Source of the DNA: Termitidicoccus mucosus
GTDB lineage: Bacteria > Verrucomicrobiota > Verrucomicrobiia > Opitutales > Opitutaceae
DNA: 64,000 nt
Direction: 5' to 3'
Assembly: GCF_038725785.1 (NCBI RefSeq)
Contig: NZ_CP109796.1
Coordinates: 868,001 to 932,000 of the forward strand
Position numbers and translations under genes: made by a program. The notes below the pieces were generated by a model. It was not told the origin of the DNA. It ran no database searches and saw nothing but the letters and a program-made list of their open reading frames with translations. This document shows positions 1 to 10,900 of this stretch, in pieces (within the stretch, counting starts at the first letter, position 1; each line of letters starts with the position of its first letter).

Positions 1-229
1 CCTGCTTCACCTCGTGCGCAAATCCGAGCCCTTCGTGTTTTCCCCGCAGGCGAAGGCCGCCATCCGCGCCTGCTTCCAGCAACGCCGCAAGCAACTCGGC
101 GCGCTCCTGCGCAACCGCCTGCCCGACCACGGCCGCGCCTGGCTCGACACCCTCGCCGCCCACGGCCACGACGCCCGCTCCCGCCCCGAGCAAATCCCGC
201 CCGCGCTCTGGACCGCGCTCGGCCGATGA
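1..229 (+). CDS. rsmA: 16S rRNA dimethyladenosine transferase RsmA (KsgA), C-terminal fragment
   Basis: The left edge cuts the gene; reading is open in the frame from base 2 and 75 residues remain before TGA at 227-229. The fragment carries the small helical C-terminal domain of KsgA/RsmA, recognisable by FSPQAKAAIR, then QRRKQLGALLRN, and the closing R-P-E-Q-I-P-P segment. The family dimethylates two adjacent adenines in helix 45 of 16S rRNA during late 30S assembly. The SAM-binding domain lies outside the window, so catalytic residues cannot be checked. The GTG at 14 is internal, not a start. Confidence 0.75.
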   Translation, partial: LLHLVRKSEPFVFSPQAKAAIRACFQQRRKQLGALLRNRLPDHGRAWLDTLAAHGHDARSRPEQIPPALWTALGR

Positions 230-433
230 CCCGGAAGTGATGCCGCCCGTTTTCCAAGTCTTTCTTCTTGGCAGACTCCCGCCTCGCCCGAAACTCTTTC
301 CGCCCAGCCATGTCCATTTGCAGGGAGGGAAACCGGGCGATGACACCGCCGCCGATTTCACACCTGTTTTCTCGCGCTTGAAAAAGCCGCCCGCGTCTTC
401 ATTACTTTTTCCTTTCGTTCGAAACTCCACTCT

Positions 434-1192
434 ATGACCATCCGCCGCCTGATCACTCCCGGCATTCTTGCCTGCATTTCCCTCCTTCTTCCGGTCGCGC
501 ACGCCCAAACCCCTTCCCCGGCGGCGGCGGACCTCCCTGACGAGGAGCCGAATCCGCTCGTCGGCCGCATCACGGGCAAGACCTACTACGCGCCCGGCGA
601 CGTTTACCACATGAGCATTCCCGTGCTGCCGGAACTCGGCGGCACGGTCGAGGACACGCCGACCACCGTCACATTCCAGGACGCGTTCGACACCTTCGTC
701 CTCGTAGGCTGCGTGCAGTTGGACACCGCCATGACCGCCGACGACCACCTCCGCGGGCGCAAGGATTTCCTCACTTCGTTTTTCACCACCCATCTCCAGC
801 CCGACATCCAGCGCGCCCTGCCCGGCTCGCGGGTGGAAAAAGCCCTCTTCCTCCGCGAACGGGAAGGCGGCGCGCTGCTCGTTTACATGCTTCTCCCCGG
901 CGGCTCCATGTTCAACGACCTGATCTTCATCCCCAGCTACGAAAGGCCCCCGGTCGCCAAGCGCGGCAACCTGCTCTTCGTGAAAAACGGCTACGTCTTC
1001 ATCATCAGCACCGAACTCGCCGACAAAGTGCTCACGCGCACCACTTACAACAAAACCGAGGGCGAGGAGAACACCATCCTGCGCCAGTCCCTGCTCAACA
1101 CCCTCGATCGGATCACCTTCACCATGCCGCCGGTGAGCGCCACGCCCGCCTCGGGAACGTCCGCAGCGACCCCGTCCGCGCCGGCCCGGTGA
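434..1192 (+). CDS. Secreted protein of unknown function
   Basis: 252 residues. The N-terminus is a clear Sec signal peptide: MTIRR, a hydrophobic core, then a likely cleavage after AHA at residue 24. The mature part contains a mixed alpha/beta region (FQDAFDTFVLVGCVQLDTAM, then KDFLTSFFTTHL and LLVYMLLPGG) and ends in a Pro/Ala/Thr-rich tail. I do not recognise a family. No good Shine-Dalgarno precedes the ATG. It lies 25 bases upstream of an LptE-like lipoprotein on the same strand, so an envelope role is possible but only inferred. Confidence 0.65.
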   Translation: MTIRRLITPGILACISLLLPVAHAQTPSPAAADLPDEEPNPLVGRITGKTYYAPGDVYHMSIPVLPELGGTVEDTPTTVTFQDAFDTFVLVGCVQLDTAMTADDHLRGRKDFLTSFFTTHLQPDIQRALPGSRVEKALFLREREGGALLVYMLLPGGSMFNDLIFIPSYERPPVAKRGNLLFVKNGYVFIISTELADKVLTRTTYNKTEGEENTILRQSLLNTLDRITFTMPPVSATPASGTSAATPSAPAR

Positions 1193-1217
1193 GCCCGCGC
1201 ACCCGCGACGCCGCCCC

Positions 1218-1784
1218 ATGCATCAGGAAAACAACTACACCCCGTCCTCCCGTTTTCGCATCCTCGCCTGCTTCGCCGCGGTCGCGTGCCTCCTGCTGTC
1301 GGCCGCCTGCTCGCACTACCGGCTGGGGACGGGCGGCACGCTCGCCTTCTCCACGCTCTACGTCGCGCCGGTGGAAAACGAGGCCAATCTCCCTCAGGGC
1401 GCCGCGCTTTTTTCCACGCAACTCCGCGAGGCCTTCCTGCGCGACAGCCGGGTGACGCTGGTCAACGACCCCGCCTCCGCCGATGCCACGCTCACCGTGG
1501 AGCTTGTCCGCCTCGACCGCGCCATGACGAGCGCGCGCACCTACGACACCGGCCTCGCGCGCAAGTTCGACCTCACGCTCGCCTCGCGCTGCACGCTCCG
1601 CGACAACCGCGCCGGCAGGCTCCTCATCGACAAGCGTCCCGTCACCGCCACCCGCCAGGTTTTTTCGACCCCCGCGCCCGCCGCCACGCAAAGCGACCAA
1701 CTCCAGGCCGAATACAACACCATGCCGCTCCTCGCCGGCGCGCTCGCGGAAAACATTTCCCACGCCGTGCTGGACGTGTGGTGA
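1218..1784 (+). CDS. LptE-like LPS-assembly lipoprotein
   Basis: 188 residues. A lipoprotein signal peptide ends in the lipobox LLSAAC with the acylated Cys at residue 31. The mature region has the LptE pattern: HYRLGTGG followed by a strand with a Val-Ala-Pro-Val-Glu-Asn segment, then LFSTQLREAFLRDSRVTLV, then ADATLTVELVRLDR. LptE plugs the LptD barrel and helps insert lipopolysaccharide in the outer leaflet. LptE is poorly conserved in sequence, so the call rests on overall pattern and lipobox. An upstream secreted protein lies 25 bases away and may be co-transcribed. No lptD is visible. Confidence 0.6.
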   Translation: MHQENNYTPSSRFRILACFAAVACLLLSAACSHYRLGTGGTLAFSTLYVAPVENEANLPQGAALFSTQLREAFLRDSRVTLVNDPASADATLTVELVRLDRAMTSARTYDTGLARKFDLTLASRCTLRDNRAGRLLIDKRPVTATRQVFSTPAPAATQSDQLQAEYNTMPLLAGALAENISHAVLDVW

Positions 1785-1859
1785 ACGACGCGGCGGTGGT
1801 GTGGGAGGCGGGGAGACACCACCCGCCGCGGATGCGACCGGAAGTGAAATCAGCCCCGT

Positions 1860-2002
1860 GTTGCCGCGGCAGCGACTGGGAGCGCCGGCTTCCAGCCGGC
1901 AGACGACGCGCAGCGTCGCCAAATCCACGGCGATCCACCCGTGCCATCCTACCCAAACCTTGCCGGCTGGAAGCCGGCGCTCCCAGTCGCTCACGCGGCA
2001 AC
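1860..2002. repeat. Palindromic element, GCGACTGGGAGCGCCGGC family, copy 1
   Basis: The arms AGCGACTGGGAGCGCCGGC (from 1871) and its reverse complement (to 1991) are perfect. They are flanked by a second inverted pair, GTTGCCGCG at 1860 and CGCGGCAAC ending at 2002. The interior holds smaller hairpins such as CCAGCCGGC. It fills most of the lptE-like/proS gap. A second member with the same arms is at 23821-23933. Confidence 0.9.
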
Positions 2003-2061
2003 GTTGCGTCTTGTTTTCCGCCTTGGCAGCGCGCTGCGACTCCGGCTTGCTAGAGGGTTTT

Positions 2062-3840
<1,779 letters not shown>

Positions 3841-3857
3841 GGCAGGGGCATTCTCCC

Positions 3858-3938
3858 ATTGTTCTCGTTTTCTTACTCGTTCTCGTTCTCTCAGCCGGAT
3901 CTGGTTGGAAGAGAGAATGAGAACGAGAACGATTGAGA
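3858..3938. repeat. Palindromic element with TTCTCGTTCTCGTTCTCTC-type arms
   Basis: Inverted arms rich in GTTCTCGTTCTC (3861-3892) and GAGAATGAGAACGAGAAC (3911-3938) flank a short loop between proS and clpS. It could act as a transcript stem-loop, but there is no T-tract, so I call it a repeat rather than a terminator. Confidence 0.75.
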
Positions 3939-3988
3939 AGGCACGGAGATTGCATGGCGCGACAGCGTGTGTTTATTGCGGCAAACAA

Positions 3989-4288
3989 ATGACGACCACG
4001 GCACCAGTCACGACACCGAAGGAGAAGACGGGCGCGGAAACCGCGCTGGCGGACTCGTGGCGCGTGGTCGTGCTCAACGACCCCGTCAACCTCATGTCGT
4101 ATGTCGTGCTCGTTTTCCGCAAAGTATTCGGCTTCGACGAGGCGACGGCGCGCCGCCACATGCTGGAAGTGCACGAACGAGGGCGCTCGGTGGTGTGGCG
4201 GGGCGTGCGCGAACAGGCCGAGGCGTATGCTTACACCTTGCACGAGTGGCATCTCACCGCGATTCTGGAGCGCAATGAAACGGATTGA
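3989..4288 (+). CDS. clpS: ATP-dependent Clp protease adaptor ClpS
   Basis: 99 residues from ATG 3989. The ClpS core is clear: WRVVVLNDPVNLMSYVV, the VFGFDEATARRHMLEVHERGRS helix region, and a closing AYAYTLHEWHLTAILER. The family delivers N-degron substrates to ClpA/ClpC-ClpP by binding a destabilising N-terminal residue in a pocket lined by the N-D-P and H-E motifs, both visible here. Upstream in-frame ATGs (3905, 3917) would add a leader that runs out of the repeat, so I choose 3989. The stop overlaps the start of the next gene by 14 bases, suggesting coupled translation. Confidence 0.92.
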   Translation: MTTTAPVTTPKEKTGAETALADSWRVVVLNDPVNLMSYVVLVFRKVFGFDEATARRHMLEVHERGRSVVWRGVREQAEAYAYTLHEWHLTAILERNETD

Positions 4289-4736
4289 AGTCAAGCTGGG
4301 CCTGTCCGCCGTCGCTCCGTTGCTCGATGTCATCAAGGAGGCGGCGGATTCGCTGGCCGGGCGGCTGGCGGTCGCGCTGCCGGATTTCGCGCAGGATGGC
4401 GAATTGCGCGACGTGTGGGCGGGACCGCTGCTCGAATCGCAAAACACGGGACTTGCGCAACTGCTGGGGCTGTTCGACAGCGACTTTTTCAAGACCGGGG
4501 TGATCGCGTTTGACGAGGAAAACGCGACCAGCCTCCTGCGGGCCTGCGCGGCGGTGCGGTTGCAGGTGCGCACGCAGTTCCTGACGGCGCTGCCGGACGA
4601 GGCCATGGAAACAGGCGCGGTCGATCCCGAGGCGCTTGACGACGGGACGCGCAAGGCGCTGATGTGCTATCTCTTTCTCGCGACGATGCAGGAGGTCATC
4701 ATCCAGCATCTGGAAAATTCGATTCTGGAGGGCTGA
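4275..4736 (+). CDS. DUF2017-like protein linked to clpS
   Basis: 153 residues, starting inside the last codons of clpS. It is helical and acidic, with LLGLFDSDFFKTGVIAFDEENATSLLRAC and a C-terminal helix ending LATMQEVIIQHLENSILEG. The size, fold pattern and position directly after clpS match the DUF2017 family, which sits beside clpS in Actinobacteria. Function is unknown; coupling to the adaptor suggests a role in ClpS-dependent proteolysis, which is inference. No signal peptide or membrane segment. Confidence 0.7.
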   Translation: MKRIEVKLGLSAVAPLLDVIKEAADSLAGRLAVALPDFAQDGELRDVWAGPLLESQNTGLAQLLGLFDSDFFKTGVIAFDEENATSLLRACAAVRLQVRTQFLTALPDEAMETGAVDPEALDDGTRKALMCYLFLATMQEVIIQHLENSILEG

Positions 4737-4758
4737 GGCCCCGGGAGGTGCGCGTCAT

Positions 4759-5289
4759 ATGGAGCGAACCACATGCCGGTATTGCGGCCTGCCGTTCAAG
4801 GTGCGCCGGGTGGAGCCGGGCCGGGATTATTTCTGCTGCACGGGCTGCGCGATGCTCGCGCGCGTGCCCGTGGATGCGAAGGGACAGTTCCCGGTCAACA
4901 CGCAACTCGTGTCGGCGCTCGCGCTCGGCTTTCTGTTTTTCAACGAGCTGCTGTGCTGGCTGCTCGGCGTGTTGCTGATGGCGCGGGCCGACGGGGCGGC
5001 GGCGGCGCGCTTCCTGTGGATCGCCGCGGCGCTGGCGCTCGTCACCTGGGCCGGCGTATTGATAATTCAACTACGCGAGCGCGCGGCGCGGGCGGCGGAC
5101 GTCGCGGCGCTCGCGCTGGCGCTGGGCGCGCACGGGTGGGCGGCGGGGCGGGGACTGCCGCCGTCCGCGTGGATGATGGCGGCGGCCAACGCCGTGTTGA
5201 TTGGCTGGAGCATGCGCGGCGTGTGGCGCCGGGGCGCGCGGACGCATCGGCCCCGCGTTGAAAACCCATCCAAGCACAGGGATGCCTAG
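4759..5289 (+). CDS. Zinc-ribbon membrane protein
   Basis: 176 residues, start supported by GGGAGGTG about 10 bases upstream of ATG 4759. The N-terminus is a metal-binding ribbon: C6-x2-C9 and YFCCTGCAML with C27, C28 and C31. This resembles the N-terminal cysteine cluster of CcoI/FixI-type copper ATPases. Three or four hydrophobic segments follow (about 48-74, 84-105, 110-130, 135-150), then a basic tail. There is no ATPase domain, so it is not a pump itself. A metal sensor or cytochrome-oxidase assembly role is possible but not shown. Confidence 0.6.
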   Translation: MERTTCRYCGLPFKVRRVEPGRDYFCCTGCAMLARVPVDAKGQFPVNTQLVSALALGFLFFNELLCWLLGVLLMARADGAAAARFLWIAAALALVTWAGVLIIQLRERAARAADVAALALALGAHGWAAGRGLPPSAWMMAAANAVLIGWSMRGVWRRGARTHRPRVENPSKHRDA

Positions 5290-5293
5290 GTTT

Positions 5294-5453
5294 ACTTTGT
5301 TAACCGAGGTGACAAGGACGGTCCGCGGGATTGCGTGGCATGGGCGTCCTGCCCATGTGCCCGTGGGTTTGCGGCGCGAAGCGCCGTCCACGGGCGGGGT
5401 CGCTCGTGCCACACGACCCGCCCTGCCTCGCGTTAACCTTGGTCAACAAAGCA
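5294..5453. repeat. Palindromic composite element between convergent genes
   Basis: The outer imperfect arms are CTTTGTTAACCGAGGT (5295) and ACCTTGGTCAACAAAG (to 5452). Inside are inner pairs: GTGGCATGGGCG and the related GTGCCAC, plus CCCGTGG/CCACGGG around GGCGCGAAGCGCC. The inner text GCCCGTGGGTTTG followed by a CG-rich hairpin is also found in the 23821-23933 element, so parts are shared between families. It lies between the convergent zinc-ribbon and TPR genes; the remaining bases of the gap hold nothing recognisable. Confidence 0.75.
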
Positions 5454-5537
5454 GAGCCAAATAGAACCGTGGCCAATGCGATGTAATCCAATGAGTTACA
5501 TCGCAGGCAGGACTTGATATTTGCCGGACGCGGGAAC

Positions 5538-7748
5538 TCACAATGTTTTCGTCGCGTCGCCGTCTCCCGCCATCGCCTGTTTGAGCAACAGGCGGGGAAA
5601 GGCCGGGTCGAAGTTCATCTTTCTCGCCAGCGCGAAAAATTCCGGACGACCCGCCGCGTCGCGCCAGCCCAGCGCGCAGGCAATCACCCGTTTTTCCGCA
5701 GACTGGAGATTGATCCGCAGCATCGCGGCGGCGTCTGGCACGCGTCCGCGGGCCAGTGCCTCGCCAAGCGCGCGCGCCTCCGTCCCCTCGGTCGCCAGCT
5801 CCGCGACCGCCTTGCCGAAACACTCGGCCGCGAGGCCGTCGTCGCCGCCGCGGCTGGCGAGGATTTGCAACAGGAACCAGTAGCGGGAATGCATGGACGG
5901 CTGGCCCGCGATCAGCGCGCGCGCCGTCGGCATATCGCCCTCCGACAGGGCGAGCTCGATTTTGGAGACAACCCCCGCCGAATCCCCGTCGCGTCCCTTC
6001 GACAGATTAATGTATTCCGCCATGTCGCCGCGACCATAGGCGCGGCATGCCTTGAGGGTGATGGAGGCGTTCTTGACAGACTCCGCCGCGTAATCGCGCG
6101 CCGTCATCTCGCGGCTGAATTTCGCAAGCGCCACCGTCGCCTCGGCTTCGGGGCGGTTGCCGAGCCCTTGGAGAAGGAAAAATGTTTTCGCGAGCTGGAA
6201 GTCCTCGGGGTTTCTGTCGTGCGCGCGTTTTGTTTCCGCGAGCGCGTTTCCGAGCTGTCCGGTCGCCACCAGCATGTCGCGGCGCATGGCGAAAAGCGTG
6301 TCCGTGAGCTGGAGATTGCCCGCGCCACTGGCGGCTTTGAGGCCGTCCACCGCGATTTCCAGCGCTTGCCCGAAGCGGCCCTCGTTTTGGGCGGCATAGG
6401 CGAGCGCGCTCCAAGCGTAAAGGCACGGCGGGGCCGCCTTCAACGCGAGTTCCATGCAGCCCCGCGACTCGTCGATGTCGGCCAGCAGGCGTCCGGTGAG
6501 GTAATGCAGCGCGCCGTCGTCGGGATGCCGGGCGAGCCGGGCGCGATATTCGGCGACCAGATCCCGCTCCGGATCGCGGCGGCCCATGTATTCCTGATAA
6601 AAACGGTGCAGGTTCACGATTACCGGAAGGGTGTCGAGATGTTGCGCGAAAAATTCCCTCGCCGCGCCGGTGTCGAGTGTCTGCGCGTAGCCGAGCACGG
6701 CTCCGTCGGAGGGTGTCAGCGCGCCCGCGCGCATGAGGTAGGTCCTGGCGGCCTCGGCGCCGTTGTTGGATTCGATGATTTCCATGCGGCGATGGAACGG
6801 CATGGTGGCGTCGAGCCACGCCACGCGGGTGCGCACACGGCTCTCGCCGGTTTTCACGCTGATCTTGTCGGGAAACGGCTTGAAAACATAATCCGGGCGG
6901 CGCAGTTCCAGCACGGCGGCATTGGGGTGCAATTTGAAGGAGTAATCGTTTTCGGCTTTCGAGCCGTATTTCATCTTTTCCTCGTAGGCGAGCGCGAGCC
7001 GGTCGGGATTTATCACCACGAGCGGCGCGGAGCCGATTTTGTTTTTCTCGCCCAGTGTCACCGTGGTCTCAAACACCGGCGAGCCGGGCGCGGGCAGCAC
7101 GGCTCGCACCGTGTGCGGACCGCGCGGAAGCCGGCCCAAGTCCTTCCGCTCGAAGGGCGTGAGCGCGTGCGGCGTGCCGTCAATCGTGACCGTGTAGTTT
7201 TCGCCCAGCCCGCTGACCAGTATCACGCGGCTCTTTCCGTTTAGGAACCAGCCGAACACGCTCATGCCGATTATAACCGCGACCACGATGCCCACGACGC
7301 GCGCCATGCGTTTCCCACCGCGTTTTTGTGGCGGCGGCGGAGGATTGAAGGTGTCGCCCGGGAGCAACGGAGGCTGGGACCGGGGAGCAGCGTCCGCCTT
7401 GGCATCCTCTTCCGCCACCGCCGCCGCGGCCACGCGCGTCGTGTAGCCGTCGATCCAGGCGTCGGTCAAATCCATGCCCCCGCGCAAGGTCTGCCAAAGC
7501 GCCATCGGCGTGTAGATGAGCCCCCAAGGGAATCCCCACCAGCCAAACAGCAGCGTGAGCAACGCCCAAGGCAGTCCCGGTCCGAGCCGTCCGTGTCCGC
7601 CCTTGATGAGATATGGGCGGGTGGCGCGCTTGAACGTAACCACAAGAAACGAGACACAATACACATAGGCCACAATGCGCGCGCCGCGCTCGACTTCCTC
7701 GCGAATTTCCTCGGCGGAGTAATCTTCCAGACGATTCGATGATTTCAT
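5538..7748 (-). CDS. Large TPR membrane protein with PEGA-like domain
   Basis: 736 residues from ATG at 7748; upstream in-frame sequence is noncoding in character. Hydrophobic segments occur at about 25-39, 60-82 (the Trp/Phe-rich LLFGWWGFPWGLIYTP) and 149-169, after a Pro-rich linker. Residues 172-245 resemble a PEGA-type beta domain (YTVTIDGTPHALTPFE and the following L-P-R-G-P-H-T-V). From about 330 to the end the protein is built of TPR-like helical pairs such as GALHYLTGRLLADIDESRG and LYAWSALAYAAQNEGRFGQA. No enzyme motif is seen. A membrane-anchored scaffold is the safest description. Confidence 0.7.
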   Translation of the reverse strand: MKSSNRLEDYSAEEIREEVERGARIVAYVYCVSFLVVTFKRATRPYLIKGGHGRLGPGLPWALLTLLFGWWGFPWGLIYTPMALWQTLRGGMDLTDAWIDGYTTRVAAAAVAEEDAKADAAPRSQPPLLPGDTFNPPPPPQKRGGKRMARVVGIVVAVIIGMSVFGWFLNGKSRVILVSGLGENYTVTIDGTPHALTPFERKDLGRLPRGPHTVRAVLPAPGSPVFETTVTLGEKNKIGSAPLVVINPDRLALAYEEKMKYGSKAENDYSFKLHPNAAVLELRRPDYVFKPFPDKISVKTGESRVRTRVAWLDATMPFHRRMEIIESNNGAEAARTYLMRAGALTPSDGAVLGYAQTLDTGAAREFFAQHLDTLPVIVNLHRFYQEYMGRRDPERDLVAEYRARLARHPDDGALHYLTGRLLADIDESRGCMELALKAAPPCLYAWSALAYAAQNEGRFGQALEIAVDGLKAASGAGNLQLTDTLFAMRRDMLVATGQLGNALAETKRAHDRNPEDFQLAKTFFLLQGLGNRPEAEATVALAKFSREMTARDYAAESVKNASITLKACRAYGRGDMAEYINLSKGRDGDSAGVVSKIELALSEGDMPTARALIAGQPSMHSRYWFLLQILASRGGDDGLAAECFGKAVAELATEGTEARALGEALARGRVPDAAAMLRINLQSAEKRVIACALGWRDAAGRPEFFALARKMNFDPAFPRLLLKQAMAGDGDATKTL

Positions 7749-7965
7749 GAGATCAGGATCGTCACTCGTTGCAAAAAACCGGCGATACCGCCAGCTAAAA
7801 TAATGTAATACTGAGGTTCGGTGTGCTATTAATTCCGCAGGATCGTGCCTGCTGAACTTTATCCGAAAATCGGATGATTTTTTGATGCCCGGACCGAAAT
7901 CGACGTTCGATCGAGAACGGCTGAAACAATTTGCCAAACTGGAAAACGACAAGGAGGGGCGCGGC

Positions 7966-10900
7966 CTACCCCACCCACGCCCGCGCGTTGCGGAAGAGAC
8001 GCATCCAAGGAGCGTCGTCGTGGGCAAACCAACTCTTCGGGCACCAACTTTGCTGCACCGTGCGGAAAACGCGCTCGGGGTGCGGCATCAGGATCGTCAC
8101 GCGTCCGTCGCGGGTCGTGATCGCGGTGATGCCGTGCGGGCTGCCGTTGGGGTTGAGCGGATATTGCTCCGTGACGCGATGGCGGTTGTCCACGTAACGC
8201 GCGCTGACCAGGCCGCTGGCGGCGCTGAAGGCATCGGCGTCATCCGCCGTGGGAAATTCCGCATAGCCTTCGCCGTGGGCGACGGCAATGGGGATGACGC
8301 TGCCTTCCATGCCCTGAAAGAGGACGCTGGGACTTTTTTCGATGAGCAGCGAGCAGACCCGGGCCTCGAAGCGCTCGGATTTGTTTTGGACGAAACGGGG
8401 CCAGGCTTCGGCGCCGGGGATGATCTCGTGGAGATTGCTCATCATCTGGCAGCCGTTGCACACGCCGAGGGCAAAGGTGTCGGGGCGGGCGAAGTAGGCG
8501 GCGAATTCGTCGCGGGCGCGAGGGTTGAAAAGGATGCTCTTGGCCCAGCCTTCGCCGGCGCCGAGAACGTCGCCGTAGCTGAAGCCGCCGCAGGCGACGA
8601 GGCCGCGGAAATCGCGCAGGCTGATGCGTCCGTCGAGAATGTCGGTCATGTGGACATCGACGGCCCGGAAGCCGGCGCGGGTGAAGGCGGCGGCCATCTC
8701 GATCTGGCCGTTCACGCCTTGCTCGCGGAGGATGGCGATGGCGGGGCGGGACGCGGAGACATGGGGAAAAACGGACTTCGGCGTGGGACGATCCGAGGTG
8801 GTTTCCGGGTAGGGCGAACCCTCCGGGTGAGCCGCTGTCCCCGGCTCGGCGGGGACGCCTCGCCCTACCTGACCGGCGGCGTAGTCGAAGGTGATTTTCG
8901 GCGTGATGCCGGGATTCTCCGGGTCGAGTTTGAGCTGGTATTCGGACTCGGCGCACGCCGGGTTGTCGCGAAGGGCGGCGATGCGGCGGGTGGTGTCGCT
9001 CCAGATGGCGCGGAGGTTTTTGAGGCTGTCGTTGAAGAGGACGTGGCCGTCGCGTCCGGTTTGGCGGACGCGGAGGGCGGCGTGGTCATTCAGGGCGCCG
9101 ATGCGGTGGGCGCAGGTCTTGAAGCCGTGTTCGCGAAGGAGGAGCATGACGTCGTCGAGGTCGGCGGCGCGGATCTGGACGAGGGCTCCGAGTTCCTCGG
9201 AGAAGAGGGCGGCGAGCGGGCTGGCCGCGGCGGGGAGCTGGAGGTCGAGGCCGGTGTTGCCCGCAAAGGCCATTTCGACGGCGGCGGCGAAGAGGCCGCC
9301 GTCGCTGCGGTCGTGGTAGGCGAGGAGTTTGCCCTGCTCATTCATGGCCTGGATGGCGGCCCAGAAGGCTTTCAGGTCGGCGGCGCTGTCCACGTCGGGC
9401 GGGATGTCTCCAGTTTGCGAATACACCTGCGCGAGGATGGAGCCGCCGAGCCGGTCCTTGCCGCGGCCGAGGTCGATGAGGAGCAGTTCGGTGGGACCGA
9501 CGGGCCGGCCGGCGGCATCGGGATCGGAGGGGCGGAGGAGTTGCGGGGTGAGGGTTTTCCGGATGTCGGCGACGGGGGCGAAGGCGGAGACGATGAGCGA
9601 GACGGGCGCGGTGACGCGTTTGGAATGCGGAGCGCGGAATGCGGAATGCGGAATGGCCGGAACTTCGGAATGGGGAGCGGGGGTGGCGGGGTGCGCTGGT
9701 GGCGGGGTGTGTTTTAATTCCGCATTCCGCACTCCGCATTCCGCATTTTCCTCCCAGACGGTGGACATGCTCATGGAATCCTTGCCGACGGGAATGGTGA
9801 TGCCGAGGGCGGGGCAGAGTTCCATGCCGACGGCGCGGACGGCGGCGTAGAGGTCGGCAGCGTCGCCGGGGTGCGCAGGGGCGGCCATCCAGTTGGCGGA
9901 GAGGTTGACGCGCCCGAGGTCGGGGATGCGGGCGGCGGCGAGGTTGGTGAGCGCCTCGCCGACGGCAAGGCGGGCGGAAGCCGCGGCGTTGTTGACGGCG
10001 ACGGGGGTGCGTTCGCCCATGGACATGGCTTCGCCGGTGTAAACGTCGAAGGCGGTGGCGGTGACGGCGCAGTCGGCCACGGGGACCTGCCAGGGGCCGA
10101 CCATCTGGTCGCGGGAGATGAGGCCGGTGACGGTGCGGTCGCCGATGGAGATGAGGAAGGTTTTGTCGGCGACGGCGGGATGCGCGAGGACGCGACGGGC
10201 GGCCTCGGCGAGGACGATGCCGGCGGGGTCGAGGGGCGCGAGGGGACGCGCGCGGGTGGTCTCCTGGCGATGCATGCGCGGGGGTTTGCCGAGGAGGACT
10301 TCGAGGGGCATGTCGATGGGAGTGTTCTTGAAATGCGGGTCTTCAAGGACGAGGCGTTTTTCCGCGGTGGCCCGGCCGACGATGGCATAGGGACAACGTT
10401 CGCGCGCGCAGAGTTGCCTGAAGGTCTCGATGCGATCGGCGGGAACGGCGAGGACGTAGCGCTCCTGGGATTCGTTGCACCAGATTTCGAGCGGCGACAT
10501 GCCGGGCTCGTCGTTGGGGATTTTCCGGAGGTCGAAGCGTCCGCCGCGTCCGCCGTCGTTGACGAGTTCGGGGAGGGCGTTGGAAACGCCGCCGGCGCCG
10601 ACGTCGTGGATGAAGCTGATGGGGTTTTCGTCGCCGAGAGCCCAGCAACGGTCGATGACTTCCTGGCAGCGGCGCTGCATTTCGGGGTTGTCGCGCTGGA
10701 CGCTGGCGAAATCGAGGTCGGCCTGGCCGGAGCCGCTGGCCATGGAGCTGGCCGCGCCGCCGCCGAGGCCGATGAGCATGGCGGGGCCGCCGAGCACGAT
10801 GAGGTGGTCGCCGGGGTTGATGACGCCTTTTTTGACGTGGCCGGGGGCGATATTACCGAGGCCGCCGGCGAGCATGATGGGTTTGTGGTAGCCGCGAATC

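Noticed and set aside
237-437. 66-codon frame between rsmA and the secreted protein
   Set aside because: No ribosome-binding site, Pro/Arg/Phe-rich without pattern, and it overlaps the next start; probably noncoding.
1801-2061. Possible N-terminal extension of proS
   Set aside because: The extra codons come from the palindromic repeat, ProRS proteins begin at the MNYWSQFF-like segment, and ATG 2062 has a ribosome-binding site.
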